Part shown: positions 56,317-64,000 of the stretch, piece by piece
Layout of the letters: each line of letters starts with the position of its first letter
How positions within the stretch are numbered: the stretch's first letter is position 1
From: Acaryochloris sp. IP29b_bin.137
GTDB lineage: Bacteria > Cyanobacteriota > Cyanobacteriia > Thermosynechococcales > Thermosynechococcaceae
Reading direction: 5' to 3'
DNA length: 64,000 nt
Assembly (NCBI RefSeq): GCF_028285745.1
Contig: NZ_JANQOP010000103.1
Location: 24,001-88,000 of the forward strand
The notes under the pieces: generated by a model
What the model was told of the DNA's origin: nothing
What the model saw: the letters and a program-made list of their open reading frames with translations, nothing else
Databases searched by the model: none
Made by a program: the position numbers and the translations under genes

Positions 56317-57765
56317 CTAATTCGGTGGGGCGATACGGGTGGCAAAATTTTGCGATCGCGTCGGTGAAAGCTGGCGGGCTTTGAGAATCGCAGCCGTTAA
56401 AAAGACATAGGCCAAGACACCAACAATCATCAGGGCTAGAACAACAGCCAAGTCTCCGAAATTTTGAGCTAGACCACCGGAAGCATTCCAAAAGGCATGA
56501 ATGCCAGAAGAGGTTAGATAGCCAATCCCTAAAATTTTCCATCTTTGAGCTGGCTTGAGAATGCTCAGACCAATAAAATAGCCAAAAATACCGCTATAGG
56601 CCATATGTCCCGCGACAGAACCTAGAATCCTGGGAATCAAGAGCTGAACCGCGGCTAAGGCTCCAGCAAACTCATTTGCAGACGATCTTGCAACGTCTGC
56701 CGCAATGCCAGGAACATATTGACCTAAGGTTTCCAGTAAGGTAAATCCCAGCGCCGAAGCCGCCCCAATTAAAATGCCATCTAAGGGCTCCCAAACGCCA
56801 ACTTTTTGACGACTGGGGGGACGTAACTGTGATCCCAAAAAAAAGAACCCAAAGATAGGAAGCGCTTTCAATAGCTCTTCCATTAAACCCGCCCCAAAGA
56901 AGTGGCTAATTAGTTGAGAAATAAAATCTGGAGAGGCATCTTGAACATTCCCTGGCAAAATTCCTCGAAAAATCAGAATAAACAAACTCAAGACGGGCGT
57001 TACCAGAATCACCATCGTAAATAAGGTGCTAAGGAATAACACCCACCAGGGCTTCTTTTTACCGCATAATCGGTAAATGAAATAGAACCCGCCACCCCCT
57101 AAATACAACGCCAAGAGCAAATTAAAGATCGGTGGGTTGGTCGCAAAGATAAACAGCAATACCACCATCATCACCGTCAGAATTCCGGGTATTAGATATC
57201 CTTTGCCCAAGAGATCTTTGCGAGCTGAAACGATGGGAAACAATTGGCTAGCAGTGACCTGATTAGACACAGCGCCTGGCTGAGGTGGGTAAACCGGTGG
57301 TTGAGGTGGGTAAACCGGTTGTGCAGGTTGAGGCGGGGGATATGAGGGCTGTGTTGGAATGGGGGCAGAAGAGCCCGTTGCCGCAGCCTGGTCCACGAGC
57401 TGGGTTGCTCGATGCTCAAACAGGAACTCAGGGCCATTGTGGCTCAGCATAATCCGATCCCCCACATTCAAGGTTTGACACCCTTGAATTCGCTGACCGT
57501 TCACATAGGTGCCGTTGGCACTATTGAGATCACAAATCTGCCAGATGGGGGCACCTTGGGGAGTTCGAGACCCCGTTGGTCTGACCACCGCATGGCGGCG
57601 CGAGACCCCGCCATAGAGCGTTGAATCGATAATGACTTGGCAATCTGCTGTCCGACCTATCGCTGTTTCATCCGTTTCAGATAGGGAATAACAAGACTGT
57701 GATGCATCAGCACTAGACTGCGCTGAAATGAGTCGGAGTAAACCACTCTGCTGATCGTTCACCAT
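56317..57765 (-). CDS. FHA domain fused to PrsW-family intramembrane protease
   Basis: A 482-residue protein. The FHA domain (about 20-125) has GR at 37-38, S55-R-R-H58 and NSANGTYVNG at 81-90, all needed to bind phosphothreonine. A Pro/Gln-rich linker (about 135-165, repeats of PPQP) leads to a membrane domain of about eight helices. That domain shows the PrsW signature: E296-E297-x-x-K300, Glu345 in FTLLE, His387 in GHMAYSG and His423 in HAFWN. PrsW cuts anti-sigma factors or similar membrane proteins. The FHA domain would make cleavage depend on a threonine-phosphorylated partner. Divergent from two other FHA genes. Confidence 0.87.
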   Translation of the reverse strand: MVNDQQSGLLRLISAQSSADASQSCYSLSETDETAIGRTADCQVIIDSTLYGGVSRRHAVVRPTGSRTPQGAPIWQICDLNSANGTYVNGQRIQGCQTLNVGDRIMLSHNGPEFLFEHRATQLVDQAAATGSSAPIPTQPSYPPPQPAQPVYPPQPPVYPPQPGAVSNQVTASQLFPIVSARKDLLGKGYLIPGILTVMMVVLLFIFATNPPIFNLLLALYLGGGGFYFIYRLCGKKKPWWVLFLSTLFTMVILVTPVLSLFILIFRGILPGNVQDASPDFISQLISHFFGAGLMEELLKALPIFGFFFLGSQLRPPSRQKVGVWEPLDGILIGAASALGFTLLETLGQYVPGIAADVARSSANEFAGALAAVQLLIPRILGSVAGHMAYSGIFGYFIGLSILKPAQRWKILGIGYLTSSGIHAFWNASGGLAQNFGDLAVVLALMIVGVLAYVFLTAAILKARQLSPTRSQNFATRIAPPN

Positions 57766-58085
57766 AGGTTGCCCCGCTGCTGATTACTTCTGAATGGTGG
57801 CGCTAAAGATAGCTGCCAAGAAATAGGAGTCTGTTTTATTTCTTAGCAGGATTGGGATATTGCTGCAATCTTAAGAATGCCCCTTATTCAGCCATCTATA
57901 GCTTGTAGCAGACTGAGATCGCGGTGATGATTGTCACGGCAGCGCGGGTATGCTGAGGGGAAGGTAAGGCTCAAAAGAGTCCTTAAAACATTTGGTACCT
58001 TATCCTGCTGTGGGCAAGATCCTGCCTATTAATAGGGAATACTGCTTCTGCACTTGACTCAGACCTTAACGAGCTGGCGGCATCC
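57766..58085. other. Divergent promoter region between FHA genes
   Basis: 320 nt without a gene. It contains an inverted repeat AAGAAATA (57818-57825) / TATTTCTT (57837-57844) with an 11-nt loop, nearer to the FHA-PrsW gene. Promoters for both directions must lie here; co-regulation of the two sides is plausible. Confidence 0.5.
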
Positions 58086-58598
58086 ATGAGTGAATTAACA
58101 CTCCAATGGTCAGAATTCGGCCAAACTAAAACCCAAGTTTTACGCAATCAACAACCTAGCAAGCAGCCGGGGAAAATTCGTTTAGGTCGCGACCCAGCCC
58201 TATGTGACATTGTGTTTCAAGAGCGCTCTGTCTCAGGATTGCACGTCGAAATTTTCTTTCAACCCCAAGCGCAGCAGTTTTTTATTCGGAGCTTGCGCCT
58301 GCAAAACCCCCCCCTAGTAGACGGCATTTTGCTTAAACAGGGAGATTTACCGATACGGGCGGGCAGCCGGATCAAGTTAGGGCGCGTGGAGCTGCAAATT
58401 ACGGCCATGACCATTACGCCCCCAGCCATTCCCCCCACCTTTCCCAAAAGTGGCCCCTCCTCCACGGCTGCCTATGGACTGCAATGCCCCCAATGCCACC
58501 ATGTTTCTGCCTATAGTAACGATGCGATTAAGCAAGACTGTCCCATGTGTGGTCATTCAATGGCCACCTCCAACACGGTCTTTATTGGCAAGCCTTAG
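58086..58598 (+). CDS. FHA domain protein with C-terminal zinc ribbon
   Basis: A 170-residue protein. The FHA domain (about 10-110) has GR at 34-35 and S50-G-L-H53. The asparagine that usually contacts the peptide in the NG loop is replaced by a LVDG loop near 77-80, so binding may be altered. The C-terminus is a zinc ribbon: Cys134-x2-Cys137 (CPQC) and Cys152-x2-Cys155 (CPMC). It is 12 nt upstream of the FHA-oxidoreductase gene, so co-transcribed. The ribbon could bind a protein or nucleic acid. Confidence 0.82.
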   Translation: MSELTLQWSEFGQTKTQVLRNQQPSKQPGKIRLGRDPALCDIVFQERSVSGLHVEIFFQPQAQQFFIRSLRLQNPPLVDGILLKQGDLPIRAGSRIKLGRVELQITAMTITPPAIPPTFPKSGPSSTAAYGLQCPQCHHVSAYSNDAIKQDCPMCGHSMATSNTVFIGKP

Positions 58599-58610
58599 GG
58601 ACTGTAAAGT

Positions 58611-60566
58611 ATGAGCACCATTCCTGGGCAAGTACGGCTGAGCTGGCAAGATCCAGTCACCGGAGAACAACGAACCCCACTTTTAACTTGTCCGATTGCC
58701 TTTGGTCGCGAATTTGCCCGCATGCCTGCTGAACTAAACAACCAGCGCGTGGCCCGGATCGTCCTGAATAGTAGCCAAGTCTCCCGTTATCACACCCTGA
58801 TTGAGTGGGTGCAAGGCCATATTCGCATCACCGACCAAAACAGCAGTAACGGCACCTGGGTGAATGGGGTCCTGCAATCGAGCTGTAACGTCAGCAATGG
58901 CGATCTGCTCAAGATTGGTCCCTACGAAATCACCTTGATGTTTACCCTGGACGGGACGGGGCTACCCACAGCCGAGGCCAGTGAGCAATCGATTATTCAA
59001 GTTCCTGAACCAGACTCTCCCGTTCCGGCTGAGCCTGTCGCAGCCCCTGCTAACGTGTTACCCCCAGCCTTTCAAGCGCATCAGGTTGTGGTCCAAGATT
59101 TGTATGCCACTCGACTCTCAGTGGAGGAGATCGATTATTTAGCTGTGGGGGCGGGGTTAGGGAGCTTTATTTGGGTCGATTTTCTCCGCATCTTTGGGGC
59201 TGCGCCCCAGCAAATTCGCGCATTGGGCATCGAAGATCGCCCCTATGCTCGTTACCAAAGGCTCTGCCTCAATTCCCAGATTCCCCCACACGAGCGTTTA
59301 CGGTCTAATTCCGACTCCTGCCCTGACAACATCTGGGGTTGGCCGGGCTATGCCCTACGAGAAGCTTGGCAAGAATTTAATAAAGGCAAACTCAATCCTG
59401 CCCTGCAGTATCTATGGCAGGTTTTTGCAGAGCCCACCTTTGCCCAAACCTACACCCCTAGAGCAGGCAATGTGTTTGCCTCGATTGATCGAGAGGCCAT
59501 TCGGATTGGCTGGCCCCAAATCTATCGGTTCGGTCGAGTCCGAGCGATTCGGCAAACGAATGATGGCCGCTATGCGATCGCGTATTCTCCAGGTCGCAAA
59601 CAAACAGCCTTTGTCATCGCCCGTCATGTCCATCTAGCCACTGGCTATCCGGTCTTACAATTTCTACCTGACCTCAAAGCCTATCGAGAGCAAACCCGAG
59701 ACTTTAAATCCGTTGTCAATGCCTACGAAGATCATAACCACGTTTATGAAACCCTAGAACGCCAGGGAGGAACAGTTGTGCTTCGGGGGCGGGGAATCGT
59801 AGCCTCAAGGATTATTCAGCGGATCCATGAGGCTCGCCATCGCAATCCCAATATTTCGATTTTGCACTTAATGCGGTCGCCTAAGCCTAAAGGGAATCGA
59901 TTTCGCAAAGCCCAGAGGCCGGTCGATAATCATTTTGAATTCCAACCCTTTAATTGGCCCAAAGCCTGTTGGGGGGGGACCTTACGGGAAGAACTGGAGC
60001 AGGCCACACCCGATCAGCGCACGAACTTACTGGCCGATTGGGGTGGGACCACCACAGCCGATCGTCAGGATTGGAAAGTCATTGTTCAACAAGGACTGGA
60101 TCAAGGCTGGTATCAAATTACCTTTGGTGAGGTCACTCGCGTGGTCCCTAATACCCAATCTCGTCCCACGACCTATATCCAAGAGAAAGGTCCACGGGGT
60201 GAAATTAAGTTGGAAGCTGACTTTATCATTGATGCCACCGGTCTGGATAGCAAGGTAAAAGCGAGTCCTTTACTGAACGACCTGGTCACCCACTATAATT
60301 TGCCCCTTAACCCAGCTGGTCGATTGGCTGTCGCCAACGATTTTGAACTCCTGGAAATGCGGAACCAAAATGGTCGTATGTATGGGGCTGGAGCGATCAC
60401 CTTTGGCGGTCCCTACGCTGCTGTAGACAGCTTTTTGGGCCTTCAATACACTGCCTTACGAGCTGTCGATGGATTAGTCACAGCGCGTGCCCCCAATTTA
60501 CGCCGCCTCAACGGCATTGGCTCATTCTGGCAATGGCTGAGATGGGCGCAAAACCAAACTCCCTAA
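58611..60566 (+). CDS. FHA domain fused to FAD/NAD(P)-dependent oxidoreductase
   Basis: A 651-residue protein. The N-terminal FHA domain (about 8-115) has Gly32-Arg33, Ser58 to His61 (SRYH) and SSNGTWVNG at 78-86. A Pro/Glu-rich linker runs about 118-160. The rest is a flavoprotein with Rossmann motif AVGAGLGS at 178-185, a second nucleotide-binding site RGRGIVASR near 400, DFIIDATGLDSKV near 545 and the closing GAGAITFGGPYAAVDS. The layout resembles N-hydroxylating or Baeyer-Villiger-like monooxygenases, but the substrate is unknown. The FHA fusion implies recruitment to, or control by, a phosphothreonine-bearing protein. A gap of 12 nt separates it from genes on both sides. Confidence 0.83.
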   Translation: MSTIPGQVRLSWQDPVTGEQRTPLLTCPIAFGREFARMPAELNNQRVARIVLNSSQVSRYHTLIEWVQGHIRITDQNSSNGTWVNGVLQSSCNVSNGDLLKIGPYEITLMFTLDGTGLPTAEASEQSIIQVPEPDSPVPAEPVAAPANVLPPAFQAHQVVVQDLYATRLSVEEIDYLAVGAGLGSFIWVDFLRIFGAAPQQIRALGIEDRPYARYQRLCLNSQIPPHERLRSNSDSCPDNIWGWPGYALREAWQEFNKGKLNPALQYLWQVFAEPTFAQTYTPRAGNVFASIDREAIRIGWPQIYRFGRVRAIRQTNDGRYAIAYSPGRKQTAFVIARHVHLATGYPVLQFLPDLKAYREQTRDFKSVVNAYEDHNHVYETLERQGGTVVLRGRGIVASRIIQRIHEARHRNPNISILHLMRSPKPKGNRFRKAQRPVDNHFEFQPFNWPKACWGGTLREELEQATPDQRTNLLADWGGTTTADRQDWKVIVQQGLDQGWYQITFGEVTRVVPNTQSRPTTYIQEKGPRGEIKLEADFIIDATGLDSKVKASPLLNDLVTHYNLPLNPAGRLAVANDFELLEMRNQNGRMYGAGAITFGGPYAAVDSFLGLQYTALRAVDGLVTARAPNLRRLNGIGSFWQWLRWAQNQTP

Positions 60567-60578
60567 CACGATTCAATT

Positions 60579-61013
60579 ATGACACCCACTCTTCTTGGTC
60601 GCTGGCAAACTCGTATTCTCCTCATGGAAACCGTGGGCCTTGTGATTACACTCTTATTCGGGGGTGGTTTCCTTGGCAATCCCGAAGGTTCTGTTTATTT
60701 CTGGTTGCTACAATACATTATTGTCTTTGGCTTGGGTTGGGACTACCTTTACATCCAGATCCAAAATTTCCGTTGGGACCAAGATTGGCCTGCAGCGCTG
60801 CAATGGCTTGCGGCTATTTGGGAAGCAATATTTATTGTGTTATTGGTGGAGGTTTTGGGTATCGAGCTGCCTCTCATACCTGCGTCTGACTGGCAGTTAG
60901 GGTGGTTTATTGTTCACTACGGCTTTGTTTGGGTTGGAGTATTTATCGCATCCCAAAGCTTGATGCGGCTGATGTTTCCCCGTTGGCGCTTCCGGGGCGG
61001 TCAGTGGCTGTAA
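60579..61013 (+). CDS. Small four-helix membrane protein of the FHA cluster
   Basis: A 144-residue protein. Hydrophobic segments at about 13-30, 37-54, 72-90 and 103-125. No charged active-site pattern is evident; basic at the C-terminus (RWRFRGGQW). It follows the FHA-oxidoreductase by 12 nt and is presumably its membrane partner. No family recognised. Confidence 0.7.
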   Translation: MTPTLLGRWQTRILLMETVGLVITLLFGGGFLGNPEGSVYFWLLQYIIVFGLGWDYLYIQIQNFRWDQDWPAALQWLAAIWEAIFIVLLVEVLGIELPLIPASDWQLGWFIVHYGFVWVGVFIASQSLMRLMFPRWRFRGGQWL

Positions 61014-61837
61014 GCCATTGTGGTTGCTTGATCAAGCAGACTACTTACCCCACACTCCAATGATTTAACAAGTGGCGTGGAAATAGCTGCCCCCTTCGCT
61101 TTTACTAGGAGAGATATCGATACAGCCTTTTTTATGCCGGGAATATTTTTACTGTACGCTAGACCGTTATCTCCCCAATTGATGACTTCTTTACTACCAC
61201 AACTCAATTCAGAGATCTTCGACTCAGGCTATGGTTGTAGCCTTCCTAAGTCCTCTACCTTTATCACATAAGTAAGGGGTTATTTAGTGGACGGTTCCAG
61301 TCGGCAACTGCCAGGATTAATAGAATATCCGGCACCCTCTAGATGAATATATTCATGGCGGTACAGGCAAAATGAATAAAATACCTAGATGCCTGCTCCG
61401 ATCGCCCAATCTTGAGACACACTTATATCTGAATTAGGATTGATATACGTAAAAAACTATGGCATTTACTAGTTATTTCTTAATATAGAATCATGTGGTT
61501 TCTCCAACCAACGACAGCATCTCAATTCATTGGAGAAGTGGATTTACAGAGCCAGTGTAACGGAAAATGGCAAGAGACTACCAGAAAACAGTTTTTGCTG
61601 TTCTAATTAAGGGATACATTTGATTCCCTCTACAGATCTAGTCCTAATAGCTACTATCTCCTTCTCTCGATAAAGTCGATATTTTTTGCCATTTACGCTC
61701 AGTCATTGCAGCGCAGGAGGAGCATGTGTTTGATCTAGAAATAATCCCACGCTAGGCTTTGTCTTTATTGATGACTAGAAGTAGCATATATTATGCTTAT
61801 CTCAATAGGTGATATTGCAGGATAGGATTTAGAAATC
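61014..61837. other. Long AT-rich intergenic region upstream of cyAbrB
   Basis: About 820 nt. No gene with support. It contains AGGAGG (61715-61720) followed at ATG 61724 by the 4-codon frame MCLI, and in another frame from GTG 61726 by nine codons. A perfect hairpin AGCATA-TAT-TATGCT lies at 61783-61797, about 40 nt before the cyAbrB start. The rest shows no clear RNA gene. Confidence 0.45.
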
Positions 61838-62227
61838 ATGGCTAAAAAGCAAAAACAAGGCAAGGCTCCTTTAAGTGGACAAGCCTTGGTTGAGAAAGTC
61901 AAACAGCTTGAAGACCTAAGTCGTGAAGAGAAAGCGAAAGAATGTGGTTACTACACCCTGAATGAAGATGGGTCAGAACGCATTAGTATGATGAAATTTC
62001 TGAATGCTCTCATTGATGCAGAGGGTGTAGAGCTAGATGGAAAAAGTGCAAATGGTAACGGTCGAGGGGGGCGAAATGCCAGCTACCGAATTAGCGTTCA
62101 GTCCAACGGAAACTTGTTGATTGGTTCTACTTACACCAAGCAAATGGAGCTGAATCCTGGTGATGAATTTGAAATTTCCCTGGGACGAAAGCATATCCAT
62201 CTGAAGCAAATCACGGATGAAGAGTAG
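61838..62227 (+). CDS. cyAbrB-type transcription regulator
   Basis: A 129-residue cyanobacterial AbrB-like DNA-binding protein. The basic N-terminus (KKQKQGKAPLSGQALVEKVK), the LSREEKAKECGYY segment and the C-terminal swapped-hairpin DNA-binding domain (RISVQSNGNLLIGSTYTKQM, then LNPGDEFEIS) are all characteristic. cyAbrB proteins control carbon/nitrogen balance, hydrogenase and other genes. Acidic end. Stands alone. Confidence 0.9.
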   Translation: MAKKQKQGKAPLSGQALVEKVKQLEDLSREEKAKECGYYTLNEDGSERISMMKFLNALIDAEGVELDGKSANGNGRGGRNASYRISVQSNGNLLIGSTYTKQMELNPGDEFEISLGRKHIHLKQITDEE

Positions 62228-62416
62228 ATTTTTATCTGCGCCATCTGTGTTATCAAATTTTTTCAATCTATGTCCATGAAAACTGTGATGGATCTGCGCG
62301 TAAGTTGATAATCCGAGCACCATTGCTTCGTTTATCGTTATTGAATGTGCGATTAAACTCAGCTTTAAGATCAATTGCCTTGATAGGATACAAAGGTCAT
62401 AAACGCTGATACGCCA

Positions 62417-63304
62417 ATGGTGCTTAAGCAAGTTCGATACCGGAATTGGTTATCTAAAGGCATCACGTACCTAGTCCTTAGCGTGATCGCCTTAGTAATG
62501 CTGCTGCCCCTGCTGTGGTTGGTGAGTACAGCCTTTAAAGGCCAGGAAAATCTTTTTCCAAGCACAGCTTCTCAAGGCTCAGCCTTAGAAAATATCGTCT
62601 TTTTCTTCAAGCAATTTTTCCCTTCTGATCCAACTTGGCGCAATTTTCCCAGTGTTTGGCAACAGGAGCCTCTCTTCGGTCAGTATTTTCTCAACAGCCT
62701 TCTAGTTTCATCCCTTACGGTTACTCTTAACGTTTTATTCAGTTCTCTGGCTGCTTACCCACTGGCTAGACTCGATTTTAAGGGCAAAGATTTGATTTTT
62801 GCAGTGGTTGTTTCCACTATTATGATTCCTTTTCAGATTGTGATGATCCCGCTCTACGTGTTAGCAGTCGAGTTGGGACTCAAAAATACCTATCTGGGCG
62901 TAATCTTCCCCTCAATCGCATCTGCATTTGGAATCTTCCTTTTGCGTCAAGCTTTCCAAGGGGTTCCCAAAGAACTTGAAGAAGCAGCCAGAATTGATGG
63001 TTGTAATGATCTTGGGATTTGGTGGCATGTTATGCTTCCATCTGTTCGCCCTGCCCTAATAACCCTCGCTATTTTTGTCTTCATTGGTTCTTGGGGAGAG
63101 TTTCTATGGCCTCTCATCATTCTTGATCAACCAGAGTACTACACATTGCCATTAGGAGTATCTAAATTATCCAGTGCTTTTTCTAACAATTTCCGCCTTG
63201 TCGCAGCAGGGTCTCTAATTTCAATTGCGCCAATTCTATTATTCTTCCTGATTATGCAGCGGTACATTGTTCCTTCGGAAGCTGGGAGTGGTGTCAAAGG
63301 CTAA
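62417..63304 (+). CDS. Carbohydrate-type ABC transporter permease (MalG-like), orphan
   Basis: A 295-residue inner-membrane permease of the CUT1/MalG group, with about six helices. The EAA loop that contacts the ATPase is EEAARIDGCNDLGIWWHVML at about 190-209. No solute-binding protein, second permease or ATPase is next to it. In cyanobacteria the parts of sugar and glucosylglycerol uptake systems are often scattered, so the gene may still be functional. Substrate unknown. Confidence 0.88.
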   Translation: MVLKQVRYRNWLSKGITYLVLSVIALVMLLPLLWLVSTAFKGQENLFPSTASQGSALENIVFFFKQFFPSDPTWRNFPSVWQQEPLFGQYFLNSLLVSSLTVTLNVLFSSLAAYPLARLDFKGKDLIFAVVVSTIMIPFQIVMIPLYVLAVELGLKNTYLGVIFPSIASAFGIFLLRQAFQGVPKELEEAARIDGCNDLGIWWHVMLPSVRPALITLAIFVFIGSWGEFLWPLIILDQPEYYTLPLGVSKLSSAFSNNFRLVAAGSLISIAPILLFFLIMQRYIVPSEAGSGVKG

Positions 63305-63426
63305 GGAAAATTGACAGTGCTAAAACACAGCGCAGCTTGCAAAAATCTTCACAACATCTAAAGTTCTTGTTCGCCTTGGGCATGCTTTTATAACAAGTGA
63401 AGATGTTCCAAGAGGGACCTACGCCA

Positions 63427-63657
63427 ATGAACCTAGCACTCGTTCAGTCCACCCTAGATCTGGTGAGTCAAAGTCATATTGCTCAAAAGATCATCTTCCA
63501 GACCCATCAACACAGCATATGGATCGCTCAATTTGAAGATAACTTGGGTTCTTCTTTTCAGTCCGCTTGGGATAACTTTATCCAATCGGGTCAGGTTTGG
63601 GCCCTTATTATCGGCTTTATTGTTGGCTATGTCTTTCGTAGCATTACCTCTTACTAA
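63427..63657 (+). CDS. Small single-pass membrane protein
   Basis: A 76-residue protein from ATG 63427, preceded by AGAGGG; a GTG at 63397 would add ten residues. A soluble N-terminal part is followed by one hydrophobic segment at about 55-74 ([17 protein letters not shown]). Unknown function. It lies 46 nt before argH. Confidence 0.55.
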   Translation: MNLALVQSTLDLVSQSHIAQKIIFQTHQHSIWIAQFEDNLGSSFQSAWDNFIQSGQVWALIIGFIVGYVFRSITSY

Positions 63658-63703
63658 AAAACTCAATAGACGTTATCTTTGCTGTTTTTTTCGACTCAGT
63701 ACC

Positions 63704-64000
63704 TTGACTTTCTCTTCATCGTCTCCCCCTCCCCAAAAAGCGGATTCGACTGATTCACCACTCTGGAGCCAGCGGTTTGAATCGGCCTTAAACCCTGTTA
63801 TAGCGGCTTTCAACGCCAGTATCCAGTTTGATATTGCCCTTATTGAATATGATCTCACGGGGTCTCAAGCCCATGTCCAAATGCTGGCCCAGACCGGGAT
63901 TATTCCTCAAGCTGACGCTGACGCCATTTATCAAGGTTTAGAGCAAATTCGCCAAGAATATCGTCAAGGCTTATTTCGACCTGGTATCGAGGCAGAAGAT
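63704..64000 (+). CDS. argH: Argininosuccinate lyase, N-terminal part
   Basis: The last enzyme of arginine synthesis. Only about 99 residues are in the window. [20 protein letters not shown], then [20 protein letters not shown], match the N-terminus of the ArgH/fumarase superfamily enzyme. No ATG lies in front of this part in frame, so TTG 63704 is the likeliest start. It continues past the right edge. Confidence 0.85.
   Translation, partial: MTFSSSSPPPQKADSTDSPLWSQRFESALNPVIAAFNASIQFDIALIEYDLTGSQAHVQMLAQTGIIPQADADAIYQGLEQIRQEYRQGLFRPGIEAED

Noticed and set aside
61077-61271. 64-residue frame after the FHA cluster
   Set aside because: No support beyond being open; not similar to any family I know.

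Overview
The window looks like a chromosomal segment of a cyanobacterium. The evidence is many copies of the HIP1 octamer GCGATCGC, a CHAT-TPR protein, PRC-barrel and cyAbrB proteins, a lumenal-type pentapeptide protein, proton-translocating transhydrogenase genes, sirohaem/B12-type chelatase and methyltransferase genes, and a cobalamin riboswitch in front of a HupE-family metal permease. The gene content would suit Acaryochloris or a relative, but that genus call is inference. I see no rRNA, tRNA, CRISPR array, intact transposase or prophage.

Layout. 1-4.1 kb: a TPR protein (cut by the window edge), a small protein, tRNA 2-selenouridine synthase (mnmH), a type II sulfide:quinone oxidoreductase and coaE. 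4.1-6 kb is a decayed accessory strip: a broken P1B-type metal ATPase tail, a FAIM1-like membrane protein, a HigA-like antitoxin remnant and a small membrane protein. 6-11.2 kb: a secreted TPR-CHAT protein, an alpha/beta hydrolase, a PRC-barrel protein and a methyltransferase. 11.4-17 kb is one giant gene for an RTX-type extracellular phosphoesterase: two divergent alkaline-phosphatase domains, then a phytase-like domain with a glycerophosphodiesterase nested inside it. It has a Pho-box-like array upstream and a clear terminator. 17.9-25.2 kb: sdhA, the B12 riboswitch with hupE, an M16 peptidase and a rhomboid protease.

25-36.5 kb: a RibD-like reductase, a lumenal pentapeptide protein, a minus-strand membrane redox operon (two small membrane proteins, a ferric-reductase/Rieske fusion, a cysteine-motif protein, then an EamA exporter), pntA-pntB, a zinc peptidase, larB and an AAC(6')-like acetyltransferase. 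36.5-48.3 kb: queF, an HtrA-type protease with a mannosyltransferase-family protein, a RodZ-like protein, an RluB-type pseudouridine synthase, purN, a coiled-coil protein, trpC, lpdA, an M50-like protein fused to TPRs whose zinc ligands are altered, and a STAS protein. 48.6-52.9 kb: ftsH, a CbiX/SirB-type chelatase, cobA and pyrF. 53-56.3 kb: a membrane protein, a sugar kinase and an overlapping 2OG-Fe(II) oxygenase.

56.3-61 kb is the most unusual part. An FHA-PrsW membrane protease gene is divergent from an FHA-zinc-ribbon gene, an FHA-flavin-oxidoreductase fusion and a small membrane protein. Three FHA proteins next to each other suggest a phosphothreonine-controlled membrane/redox signalling module that I do not recognise as described. 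The window ends with a cyAbrB regulator, a lone sugar-type ABC permease, a one-TM protein and the start of argH.
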